Below, piece by piece: positions 47,180-57,186 of a stretch of DNA of 64,000 nucleotides; within the stretch, counting starts at the first letter, position 1, and each line of letters begins with the position of its first letter. This DNA is from Manis javanica (lineage: Eukaryota; Chordata; Mammalia; Pholidota; Manidae), in assembly GCF_040802235.1 (NCBI RefSeq), contig NC_133169.1, forward strand, positions 47,375,034-47,439,033, read 5' to 3'. The position numbers and the translations under genes were made by a program. The notes beneath the pieces are model-generated. The model made no database searches. It saw only the letters and a list, made by a program, of their open reading frames with translations, and was not told the DNA's origin.

Positions 47180-49721
47180 CTCCTTTGTTTAGGACTTTCC
47201 TCGTTAGGCGCTCCGGGATCCAGAAGGGATTTTCTTCACCCTGGGGGAAAACACACACAGCTCCCCTGGATCTGATTATGATTGGATCCGGGCCCTTCCA
47301 TTGGTTAGATAACACGTCCTTCCATTTTACTAGTTCTTGTGGGTCTTTTGGCCACTGATTATGGCGATCTGCTGCTGTATGGCCTTGAGCATCCAGATTC
47401 AAAAAATTTATAGTGAAAAGTGCTAGGGCTATGGCAGTTTTTGGTGTGGGGGGTATATCTTCAATTCCCCCTTTTTGTTTAAGTAAATAGGATTTGAGCG
47501 TGCGGTTCGTGCGTTCCACAATCCCTTGACCTTGTGGGTTGTAGGGAAGGCCAGTGATATGTTTTATCCCCATGTGATGACAAAATTGAGCAAATTTTGT
47601 AGAGGTATAGGCTGGGCCATTGTCTGTTTTCAGAATCTGTGGTAACCCCCATGCGCTCTAAGCCTCAAGGCAGTGCTGGATGACATGGGAAGCTTTCTCT
47701 CCTGACGATGGGGAGGCAAAGATGACTCCTGAACAAGTATCCACGGATACATGTACATATTTCAGTTTCCCAAAAGACGAAATATGCGTCACATCCATTT
47801 GCCAAACTTGTAAAGGCCTAATACCTCTGGGGTTGATCCCAACATGAGGTGTGGGAAGGAAGCTGCAGCAATGTTGGCAGCTAAGGACAATGTTCCTAGC
47901 TTCGGCCCTGGTTATGCTAAACCGCTTGCGCAGTGTTTCGGCAGTGACATGAAATTGTGTATGGAATTTTGAAGCTGCGGTGATAGGGTCTAGCAGGGGA
48001 AAAGCTATATTTCTGGTTGCGAGGTCTGCCAGGTGGTTGCCTTGGGTCATAGGCCCGGGAAGGCCTGAATGTGCTCTGATATGAGTTATATACAAAGGAG
48101 ATTGCCTATGAAGTAGTGCTGATTGTATCTGTTTGAACAAAGTGGCTACTGGGCTGGACGCTTTGATTAGCCCGGCCACTTCTAGAGATTTGACTGCATT
48201 AACTACATAACAGGAGTCAGACACAATATTTAAAGGTTCAGGAAAGATTTGTAGGACCTCTAAGACTATGCGACATTCCACTATTTGTGGAGTGTCAGGC
48301 GTGTAGCCTTTTGTCACAACTTTGCCATCATGGACATAGGCACCTGTGCCTGTCTTAGACCCGTCCGTGTAAACTGTTTTTCCATGAGGCAGCGGGGTTA
48401 GGCTAGTGACCCGAGGAAATACTAGGAGATGATTTTTGGCGAAGTTGATGAGGGGATGTTTAGGGAAATGATTATCAAAGTTTCCTGAGAAACTGTAAGC
48501 AAGTATGGCCCAATCATCGTTCATAGCACATAATACTTGTATCTGTTCTACGCTGTAAGGGGTTATAATTTTAGCTGGAGCCTCTCCGAAATGTGTCATG
48601 GAGGTTTTTACTCCTCTCAAAGCAAGTTTGGCCACGGCTGCCGGATAGTACTCTATTGTCCTAGCCTGAGAGGCTTGGGGATGGATCCAGATCAGTGGGC
48701 CGTGCTGCCATAAAACTGCTGTTGGCAGCTCCGGGGTGGGAAGCACACACAACTCAAAGGGTTCATTCGATTGCACTCTATTTAATTGTGCTGTCATCAA
48801 AGCCTGTTCTACTTTGCGAATGGCTTGTAATGCCTCAGGTGTGAGGGAGCGCGGTGACGTTAGTTGTGGGTCTCCTTCTAGGGTTTTAAATAGTGGAGTC
48901 AATTCAGTGGTGGGTATCTTTAAGTATGGGCGCAACCAATTAATATCTCCTAGGAGTTTTTGGAAGTCATTCAAATTTCGCAATTGATTATGTCTTATCT
49001 CAAGCTTTTGGGGGCAAATTACATCTGTGTAAATGGTTGCTCCTAGGAATTTGCTAACACTAGATTTTTGGACCTTCTCGCTTGCTATATTCAGTCTCCA
49101 ATTTTCTAGGGATCTAGTGAGATCTATATATGCTTCTTCTATTTCTGCTGGTTGTGGGGAGCAAAGAAGGATGTCATCCATGTAATGGATGATCTTTAGC
49201 GTGGGATAGGTCTTACGAATTGGGTCTAGCGCTCGCTGAACGTACAGTTGACATATGGTGGGGCTATTTGCCATTCCTTGAGGGAGGACCTTCCACTGAA
49301 ATCTGGCATCGGGTTGTTCATGGTTAATAGCTGGCAAAGTAAAAGCAAATCTTTCCCTGTCCTTGGAGCTTAGAGGTATAGAAAAGAAACAATCTTTAAT
49401 ATCTATTATGAGCACTTTCCATTCTTTGGGTAAGGCAGAGAGGAGTGGCAGTCCCCGTTGTACGGGTCCAAGCATTCTCATTTGAGCATTTACTGCTCTC
49501 AGATCATGAAGCAACTTCCATGATCCTGACTTTTTCCTGATTACAAATATGGGTGTGTTCCATGGGGACACAGAGGGTTCTAGGTGTCCCACTTGGAGCT
49601 GCTCTTGCACTAAGCAATGAGCTGCTTCTAATTTTTCAGAGGATAGGGGCCACTGAGGAACCCATACGGCCTCCTCTGTGAGCCAAGGTATGGGCATGGC
49701 ATCTTCAATGGCCCCTATGAA
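47088..49721 (-). pseudogene. pol: Pol (RT, RNase H, integrase), one in-frame stop
   Basis: Pol copies the RNA genome and integrates the DNA; it is translated as a second -1 frameshift from pro. Counting from the Met at 49697, reverse transcriptase has '[10 protein letters not shown]' (catalytic Asp99) and YMDD at 172-175. RNase H has Asp445 (TDGSK), Glu474, Asp494 and Asp557. Integrase has the HHCC zinc site (His579, His583, Cys607, Cys610) and its first catalytic Asp635 (QMDVTH). A TAG at 47660-47658 stops translation at residue 679. The same frame continues beyond it with the second catalytic Asp (KTDNGP) and the Glu in 'GIVERTNR', to a stop at 47088. The break is thus a single nonsense codon within integrase; the RT and RNase H parts are uninterrupted. 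The last 92 bases overlap env. Confidence 0.93.
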
Positions 49722-50629
49722 AAACCCAGGCCATGACGGTCATTCTTTACTTTGGGCAGGATGGGCTCTATGTGTCCCTGTTGGTGTTTCCCCAGCCCCT
49801 TGCCAGGGATGTATCCCATGTCCATCATCATGCCTTGGGCGGGGGTGGAGTATTCATTAATGAGTTTGAGGCCTAAGTCTCTCATGACATCCCTCCCCCA
49901 TAAATTGACCGGTAGAGGGAGTACATAAGGGGTGACTGTACCCTCTTGTCCTTCAGGGGCTCGCCATTTCAATGGTTTGGCACTAATTGAAGGGCTTGAC
50001 TCATATCCTAAACCTTGTAATGAATGTGAGGATTGGGTCACAGGCCACTTGGAGGGCCACCAGGTTGCAGAGATAATACTTTTATCTGCTCCAGTGTCTA
50101 GGATTCCCTCAAAGCTCTTTCCCTCTATTTGAAGAGTTAATTTTGGTCTGTCTGCTAAATCTAATACTATGAAGGCTGAATCCCAGTCAGAGGAGCCGAA
50201 GCCCCTTTCTCCCCTCTCCGTGTTGGTAGCAGGATAATTGGCTTGGAGACTAGGTAAAACTAAGAGCTGGGCTATGCGGTCTCCCGGGGATATAGGATAG
50301 ATTCCTCTGGGAGCCGAACACATGATTTTTACCTGTCCTTCATAATCTTGATCTATAACTCCGGGATGAACTACCAGGCCTTTCAATGCAGCAGAAGAGC
50401 GCCCTAGGAGTAACCCAATGGTATTTGGTGGTAGGGGGTCTTTAAAGTCTGAAGGGATAGGCTGAACTCCCATCTGTGGAGTCAACACTATTCTGGTGGT
50501 GGCACGGATGTCCAATCCCGCGGAACTTGAAGTGACTCTCCTTGGAGGGCCTGGTTGTTCCCGAATGACACTTGCGTGCTGGTTGCCCCATATATTTGCG
50601 GGCCCTGGTGACGGGGGCCCCTCTGGGCG
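49715..50629 (-). CDS. pro: Pro: dUTPase, aspartic protease and G-patch (endogenous)
   Basis: Read only as a -1 frameshift product of gag. The first part is a retroviral dUTPase, which removes dUTP: '[20 protein letters not shown]' with 'IDQDYEG', then '[11 protein letters not shown]' and a C-terminal '[10 protein letters not shown]' motif are all visible. A pepsin-like retroviral protease follows, with the active site LDTGADKS (Asp140 counted from the codon at 50515). The C-terminus '[18 protein letters not shown]' is a G-patch, typical of betaretroviral proteases. The frame is open to the TAG at 49717-49715. The GGGTTTT heptamer near the end gives access to pol. dUTPase plus G-patch support the class II assignment. 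All key residues seen are intact. Confidence 0.92.
   Translation of the reverse strand, partial: RPEGPPSPGPANIWGNQHASVIREQPGPPRRVTSSSAGLDIRATTRIVLTPQMGVQPIPSDFKDPLPPNTIGLLLGRSSAALKGLVVHPGVIDQDYEGQVKIMCSAPRGIYPISPGDRIAQLLVLPSLQANYPATNTERGERGFGSSDWDSAFIVLDLADRPKLTLQIEGKSFEGILDTGADKSIISATWWPSKWPVTQSSHSLQGLGYESSPSISAKPLKWRAPEGQEGTVTPYVLPLPVNLWGRDVMRDLGLKLINEYSTPAQGMMMDMGYIPGKGLGKHQQGHIEPILPKVKNDRHGLGFS
49721..49727 (-). promoter_or_regulatory. Pro-pol slippery heptamer
   Basis: Minus-strand G GGT TTT in the pro frame, three codons before the pro stop. The -1 frame is open from here through the first methionine of the pol frame at 49697. It fits the X XXY YYZ rule. Confidence 0.82.
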
Positions 50630-52245
50630 TTTTTTGGCAGTTCTAAGGGTTTCCCTTCTATATCTTTAATAGACCGGCACTCATTAGCCCAATGCCTGCC
50701 TTTCTTACACTTAGGGCACAACCCAGGGGTCTTTTGGGTTGTTTGTTCTGAAGCTGGGCTCCTACACTCTCTCTTTATATGTCCTAATTTCCCGCATTGA
50801 AAGCATTTGATACTTCTGTTAGTGATCCTGGCTTGTTTGTGGCTCTGTAATATGGCCGCGGCTAGGCCCGCATTGGTGAGTGGCCCTCCTATTTCTCTAC
50901 AGGCTTTCAACCAGGCATGTATCCCTTTTTGTTTCCAGGGTGTTATCGCCTGTCTGCATTCCTTGGTACATTGTTCAAATACTAATTGCTCCACTAGGGG
51001 CATTGCTTGTTCCTGATCTCCAAATATTCTGCCTGCGGCCTCCATCATACGAGCGACAAAGTCAGAAAATGGCTCGCTCGGTCCCTGAATAGTTTTTGTC
51101 AAATTGCCTGATACTTCTCCTTTGTTGGTGAGGGCTTTCCATGCCTTGGCGGCGCACGTGTTTATTTGTGCGTATACCTGTAAGGGGAAGGCGGTCTGGT
51201 TGGCTACCCACTGTCCTTGGCCTGTCAGCATATCATATGACCATGCAGGCTGTCCTTCGGCCGCGTTTGCGCGTGCCTGGGTCATGCTGATATCATGCCA
51301 CAATGCCTTCCATTCTATGTATTGCCCCATACTAGAAAGGCATGCCTTAGTTACATATTGCCAGTCTGCGGGTATCATGGCTGTCTCTGTTAATCTCTCA
51401 ACTTGTGCTATGGTATAGTTGGCACTGACCCCATAAGCCCGAACGGATTCTGCTAACTCCTTAACTTGTTTATGGCTCAGGGGCTGGTGAGAGCGTACAC
51501 CGTTATCCTCAAATACAGGAAACATTTGTCTAATTGCCTGAAGAGTATCTGGGTGGCAAAAGGAGGGTGCGCCACTCACGTAAGGTGGCGGGGCAACGGG
51601 CGTCGGGGGACACCCTGCTTTCATTTTTTCCTTGGTCCGCTTTTCAACTTTGCCGGTTCCCTTACTTCTGCACTCTGCGGTTTTATTTTCTTCCCCTTCC
51701 TCTGCGGACGTTAATTCCTCCTCAGATTCCCTATTGAAGAGTTGGAGGTCCCTCAACTTTTTCCAGGGGTATTTACTATTTTCTCCGAGGCGATCGTCAC
51801 TCGCTTCTCGGGGCTCTTTCGCTTTTGCCCTAGGCGGGCTTTCTCCCTCACTCTGAGGTTTCTTTACCTTCGTTTTTGTGGCCTTTTTTCGGCCGCGCAC
51901 GCTCTCTGTTTCCTGTTCCGTTTCTGACATGCTCTCTTGGATATCTGTCAATGCTCTCTGACCTTCTTTTATTACCTTTTCACATCTCTCATCTTGCAGA
52001 CAAGCTCTAATCAGTTTCCAGAGGGGCTTGCTGCCTCCCCTCAGGCTACCCTCCTCCTCCTCTCTATCAAGATCTTTCCCCAGTTTGTCCCAGCTCGGGA
52101 TTGAGAGGGACCCTGAACAAATGAACCAGGGGGCCACACGGTCTATCTCCTTCACAAAAGATCCTAAGACTTTGCTGGAGACCTTCAAGTTTTGCTCTTT
52201 GAGAGCTGTCTGCAGCGCCGTGACTAATGACGGTGCATTCCCCAT
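50488..52245 (-). CDS. gag: Gag polyprotein, full length (endogenous)
   Basis: An open frame of 585 codons from the ATG at 52245, about 150 bases after the primer site. Gag builds the immature virion at the plasma membrane. Gly2 (MGNAPS) fits N-myristoylation, and the N-terminal domain is matrix-like. A charged linker precedes a PPPY late-domain motif at residues 219-222. The capsid probably starts near Pro243 (FPVFED), with the major homology region at about 387-406 (IQGPSEPFSDFVAR). Two zinc knuckles follow: C481-X2-C-X4-H-X4-C494 and C510-X2-C-X4-H-X4-C523. The frame is undisturbed. The AAAAAAC heptamer at 50635-50629 lies about 48 codons before the stop, where ribosomes can shift into pro. 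Expression in the host is unknown. Confidence 0.93.
   Translation of the reverse strand: MGNAPSLVTALQTALKEQNLKVSSKVLGSFVKEIDRVAPWFICSGSLSIPSWDKLGKDLDREEEEGSLRGGSKPLWKLIRACLQDERCEKVIKEGQRALTDIQESMSETEQETESVRGRKKATKTKVKKPQSEGESPPRAKAKEPREASDDRLGENSKYPWKKLRDLQLFNRESEEELTSAEEGEENKTAECRSKGTGKVEKRTKEKMKAGCPPTPVAPPPYVSGAPSFCHPDTLQAIRQMFPVFEDNGVRSHQPLSHKQVKELAESVRAYGVSANYTIAQVERLTETAMIPADWQYVTKACLSSMGQYIEWKALWHDISMTQARANAAEGQPAWSYDMLTGQGQWVANQTAFPLQVYAQINTCAAKAWKALTNKGEVSGNLTKTIQGPSEPFSDFVARMMEAAGRIFGDQEQAMPLVEQLVFEQCTKECRQAITPWKQKGIHAWLKACREIGGPLTNAGLAAAILQSHKQARITNRSIKCFQCGKLGHIKRECRSPASEQTTQKTPGLCPKCKKGRHWANECRSIKDIEGKPLELPKNAQRGPRHQGPQIYGATSTQVSFGNNQALQGESLQVPRDWTSVPPPE
50629..50635 (-). promoter_or_regulatory. 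Gag-pro slippery heptamer
   Basis: Minus-strand A AAA AAC, in the gag frame (Lys-Asn codons), the canonical -1 ribosomal frameshift sequence. The -1 frame is open from here into pro, which has no ATG of its own at its 5' end. A downstream stem-loop or pseudoknot was not modelled. Confidence 0.85.
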
Positions 52246-52395
52246 GGTGCCTCCTTATTTACAGAGAACCATCAACCATCATCCTAAAAAGCAGGGGCCT
52301 CTCGGAACTTACCCCTCCGGGCTTTCTTCTGACCTGCAGTTCTGAATCCTCTCCAGATGTCTGAAGGGTCCTCCCTGTGCCGGTGATGTTCTGGT

Positions 52396-52413
52396 TCCCG
52401 GGATTCGGCACCA
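52396..52413 (-). promoter_or_regulatory. Primer-binding site, tRNA-Phe-like
   Basis: Two bases after the 5' LTR the minus strand reads TGGTGCCGAATCCCGGGA, which fits the 3' end of phenylalanine tRNA at 17 of 18 positions from memory. Known exogenous betaretroviruses mostly use lysine tRNAs, so this is unusual. Another tRNA with similar end cannot be excluded. Confidence 0.75.
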
Positions 52414-52415
52414 CT

Positions 52416-52749
52416 TGTCGCGTGCCCTGTCCTCGCCAGCAAGAACAGCATGCAACAACAGCAGGATTCTTCTGCAGAAAGCTTTATTCTTCAGCTCTTT
52501 GTGAAACAAATGAGTTGGGCAGGACCCAGAGGGGAAGGAGAGGCTTGCTTATATAGTTCTCATGCTCTGACCTGGTTGGTGCGGCTCCATATGCCTTATT
52601 AGCATAACCATTTGGTGGGTCTCATTGGTCCTTATGCCAAGGCGCAATTAGCATGTAGTTTAGTGGTGTGGGATGATTTGTCATTAGGAAGTTCGGGGCC
52701 TTCCGGCTGCCCTGCATTGGGCGCTATTTTCTGAGCGCGGCTGCCAACA
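52416..52749 (-). repeat. 5' LTR of class II provirus
   Basis: 334 bp, minus strand TGTTGGCAGCCGCGCTCAGA...GCGACA. TATATAAG lies at 52555-52548 and the poly(A) signal AATAAA at 52488-52483 (minus orientation). Compared with the 3' LTR it has 13 extra bases after the initial TG. Confidence 0.93.
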
Positions 52750-52755
52750 CAGGTC

Positions 52756-55700
52756 TATTCTGTACACAGAGAACTTTCTACCAAAATTGTTATACCTTCA
52801 GAAGCCTTCACTGAAAATTTAAGTATATTACTTGAAGATTACTCACACACGGATAAGCGTCGTTGAGTTCATGTGTTTCAGGAGCTGCCATCTAGCTTAG
52901 CAATGTCTAAATAACATGAGCAATAGGAAGGGAAATGCCTACAATATATAAGATGCTTGATATCCTCAGCAGAACTCCGTAAATCAGCATTATCAACAGC
53001 AGGAGCAGGGCCTCCCATGCAGCCCAGCTTCCCTGCCCTCCCAGCAGGCAGGGCACTAATAATCAACAAAAATGTGAATTCTCCCTTGTCTCAGGATAAA
53101 GTGTGCCTTAGTTCGTCTCTGCGCTGAGCTGGAAGAACTGAGAGAAAAGGCAGATAGTAAGAAAACCTCATGTAACTGCCTCTACAAAGGCAAGAACAAG
53201 GGGTGACTAATGGGGCAAATTTTTCCAGCTCAAAATCTCCAGTGGTGGAAAGCGAAGGAAAATGATTTATGGGCCAGAATAAATCCTAGACTCCAGGAAG
53301 CAGTTTGGTTCCTAATGAAGAAAACTTACCAGTATCAGTATCTGAACAGTTCTAATGTGTTAGGTAACATATTGAAAAAAATCAGGTGGTTACCACGTTA
53401 GAACTCCTCATATTGGCTAAGTATGATACTGATTTGTTACATCCCCAAATAAGTGAGTGTCAAAATTGGAAAAATGGGAATTGTGGAATATTAACCACTG
53501 AAAGAAAAGTACACAACAATGCATTACTAACTTGATGATTTCATTTCCAAGGATATAGTTTATCTTTTCCAGAGAGATTTTCTGTTGGTCTTTTGGAAAA
53601 TGTGTAAGTTCAGTCTTCTACAGTTAGAAGAACTGCTCCCTTACCAAGGAGGCTTTAAAATGCTCTCCAATAAATTACCAGACGTTCTTCTGGAAAAACT
53701 CCCTGTGAATTATTTATGTCAATAGTAATGACCATGAGAAACTATATGGATCATAACACTTAATTTATTAGTGTTTGAGATAATTCTGTAAAAGTAATCA
53801 ATACTTTTAACATGCAACACAGACCCTAGCTATCTATCAACAAGAGTGACTTTATAAATTATTTGAGAATTATATTGAATAACTGGATATTAGAAGATGG
53901 ACAGTATTGTCTGTATTTGAGATGAAACAACAAACAACCTCTGCTTAGGCAACATTTTTTTTGTGTATGTAATTCAAAATCTGTTAAACCTATGTAAGAA
54001 TTACAGAAGTGGTCACCAATTTTCAAACATATGAAGAAAAATATCTACCTGAGCATATCTGTCAAATATATCTGGAGCAAAGAAAACTTCCAAATCAAGT
54101 ACACAAAATATGAACCAATTTCTGTCCCAAATATTAGAGCATATTTTTTACTAGAACCCATTAATACACAAATAATTATCTGAGTAATCTTTAAGTACCA
54201 TACCACTTGTGGTGTAACAACTATATGTATACGCACACACATGCACACACACATATATATATATATAATTCATGATTTATTAATATAAAAGATTAATAGA
54301 TTTTAGGTCTTCCTAATCAGACTTTCTAAATAGACTTCTGTGTATATCAACATTAATTCCTATTTTATTTTGGATTTCTACACACCTTTCCTTTTAGTCT
54401 AAATAAATCTGTTGATATCAAAAAACATTAATCTAATATATTATTTAAAAAATCAGTTTCTGTGCTACCCAAGATATTTGTCTGGTAGTGTGGAATTGTA
54501 GATCCTTATATATAATGCTATTGGTGATTCCTTAGGATATTATAACCCTGATTTTGTAAATAGATGAATGTGTAATGAAAAAACAAGCTCCATTTTTTAA
54601 TTATTTATGCTATCCAGTTTGCATGCTTTATTCTATGCATATAGAATAGTAGCTACCTATCAATTTATTTGTATCCACCTATCTATATCATTTTTTAAAA
54701 TTGTTCTTGGTTTAATTAACACAGAGAAAACACCAAACAAAATATATGGCTTATAAATATCCACTAAATGAATATGTAACTGTTGGAAAAGAGAAGTTGC
54801 TCATACAGGATTTAAAGCTGAAGACTTTTTCCCTCCCTTCTCGCAGTAGGGATGCTGCTTTCTAAAAACAGCAGCATTGCTCCTTCTATTGCACATTTTT
54901 TGTAATGCCATTGAGGCTCGGGAAGGATGTATGGCCTGGACAAATATCCTTCTACTTACTTTTCACCAATACTTCTAGGCACTCAGTTTCATTCTGATTT
55001 TAAGTTGTGCTGAAAATAAGGTTAATTGCAAAAAATGTAACCTTATATATGGATGTAATCACCGTTGCCTGGGACCAAAAGAGGAGAAAAGCATTAGGGG
55101 GGTCATCCCTCACCCACCTCTCCACTGTCCACCTCCTCAGCCTTCCAGGAAATCGTGAGCCCACCACCCTCCTACAACACACATGTGCACAGACGGTCGC
55201 ACATTTCCATATACAACTCACAAGACTTAGAAGTTTTTGTTCATTAAAATGTGAACACTTACTAAAAACCAGTCTCCCTCTTAAAATAACAATAATGTCC
55301 CATGTTCTGAATGTTTCTCTTATGATTCAATATCTCAGCATAATATTAAAAAGTTTTATATTGACTTTATTCAATTTAGAAAATAAGTTTTCTAGTACTG
55401 AGGCAAGGAAAGTAGGGTCATTTTTTGGTTATTCTAGTGTTTGACTAATTTTGTCACATTACATTTAATGGTTTGCCATCTTGCTAACCCATTAATGGGG
55501 AAAAATGAAAGGCTTAAAGTGAAATATCAGTTACTTCTTATGTATTCTAGCAACTGCAATAAAAGATTATAGTAATGGATAATACTGAAACCAATAGATA
55601 AAGAAGGACTTGTGTTTTTTATTCTCCATCGCTATTCCCTCAGCTGTTAAGTGGAAGACACCTGTTTTCCCATACAAGCACATCCAGTCCATGAGAATGT

Positions 55701-56159
55701 ATTTTCCTTTCTTCATTCTTGTGATTTGGCATCTATTTCCCTTTGAAATATCTTATCTCTCCACTACTTATTGGACAGTCTCACAAGAAGTGCCTTGAAC
55801 AGACATGTAAGTAATGAAGAAAGAAAAAGGCAGATGGAAACAAAGGAAAAGCATGGCGAAATAAAATCCACGTAGACACTATTAGAAGGCGCCTTCCGTG
55901 GACCTGGCGCTGTTGGAGGTGCTGGAACACAGATCTTGAGGTGGGGCTTGATGATAAATATTCAGTATTAAAAATATACTATGTAGGATACTGATAGTAT
56001 ATAGTAGAAGATGCATTTCTATTATGTGCCAAGGACAGTATTCTCAAGTTTCACATGTATTTTCTTATTAAAATAAACTGAGATCTGTGTATGTACTCAT
56101 GGTAAAACAAAAGGAAATCCAGTTTCAGGACCCCCAGGAAATATGGAAATAGCACTCCT
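52756..56159. other. Intergenic, no feature recognised
   Basis: AT-rich flank of the class II provirus. A short (AC/AT)n run lies at about 54231-54266. The frame 55007-55444 is the longest and shows no domain. No gene was recognised. Confidence 0.5.
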
Positions 56160-56960
56160 TACATGGCTAACGTAAAAAGGGGAGAAAATGGCCTGGGCGG
56201 ACCGTCTCACCCTTCCATGTGAAGGGGACCCAGATGGGGCAGCCCCCCGCTCCGCAGCAGACGCCGGGGCCGCTACCGCCCGCGCCGACGCCCGCGGCGC
56301 TGCCTCTGCGGAGCCCGCCCGTCCCCTGGGCCGCCGCACAGCCGCGCGCACGTCCCCGAAGGCCGCCTGGGGATCGGGGAGAGTTTGGACAAGGCCGGAA
56401 GGCCCCGGAGTCGGGGCCGCCTGCGGCCATGCAGCCCCTGTCATCCGTCCGGAGGAATGTCCCGTCTGACGGACCCCCGCGGATCTGACGACGGTGTGTT
56501 GCGGTCGGGGGGCTTCTTCCCTGCGGGACGGAAGCGGCCCCCGGAGCCCCCGGCCGCAGACGCCAGGCGCGGGTGGGCGGTGCGCCCTGGGACTTCCTGC
56601 TCGGGCCCTGCGCCCCCTGGAGGGCCGACGAAGACGCGCACCCAGAGGCTGACTGCGGCTGTGCTCCCAGGACCTCGGCCTCTGCTGTCCGGGCGGTCCC
56701 CGCGCCAGCCGGGCCCCGAGGCGTCACCGCGGCGGTGCTGTCCCCGCGGCCCTCCCGGGCCCCCGCCCTGTCCCGGGCTCGTCTCCCTGCAGCAGCAACC
56801 GCAGCATGACAACCGTCAGTCCCGACCAGACAGCTCTTCTCGGGGGAGGTAAAGGGCCCTGCGCCGGTGACCACGACAGGCGTCGCGGGGTCGGGGTCCG
56901 TGTTAGTGACACGTTAACACAGAGAGTGTGTCTGGGAAGACAGCCCGACAATACAAGTAA
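56160..56960. promoter_or_regulatory. Isolated CpG island
   Basis: About 800 bases of strongly GC-rich, CpG-dense sequence between AT-rich flanks, for example 56255-56345 and 56690-56760. Long open frames occur in several frames on both strands, the longest being 235 codons on the minus strand (56167-56874). Such frames are expected from the lack of AT-rich stop codons, and none shows a known domain. The island could mark the promoter of a gene or non-coding RNA, or a GC-rich retrocopy. No clear splice donor or poly(A) tail was identified. Confidence 0.7.
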
Positions 56961-57129
56961 GCAACCTCATACCGCGCACACGCTGACTCACATGGTACCC
57001 AGGACATGCGACTTGGGGATAGAAAGGAGGAGCCGTTATCATGAAAACCCGTTCAGCTTTTTATCCTTCCCAGATTCACCATTCTAATTTTTTTTAATCT
57101 CTCTATATACATACATTTATGTATGCGAT

Positions 57130-57182
<53 letters not shown>
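57130..57182. repeat. (CA)n microsatellite
   Basis: A pure CA run of about 25 units. Confidence 0.97.

Positions 57183-57186
<4 letters not shown>

Larger units (their letters stand above)
44738..52749 (-). mobile_element. Betaretrovirus-like (class II) provirus, young, nearly intact
   Basis: An 8.0-kb provirus on the minus strand in the order LTR-gag-pro-pol-env-LTR. It is flanked by a perfect 6-bp TSD CAGGTC (44732-44737 and 52750-52755), the length typical of class II viruses. The LTRs share all but 3 substitutions and one 13-bp indel, so insertion is recent. Gag is myristoylated-type with two zinc knuckles; pro carries dUTPase, protease and a G-patch; Env has a C-X7-C transmembrane subunit as in MMTV/HML-type viruses. 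A single in-frame stop interrupts pol. Gene layout and motifs agree on a simple betaretrovirus-like element; no accessory gene is visible. The relation to named lineages is unknown. Confidence 0.95.

Noticed and set aside
56167..56874. 235-codon minus-strand frame in the CpG island
   Set aside because: Several frames on both strands are open because GC-rich DNA lacks stops. The Ala/Gly/Arg/Pro-rich text has no domain.
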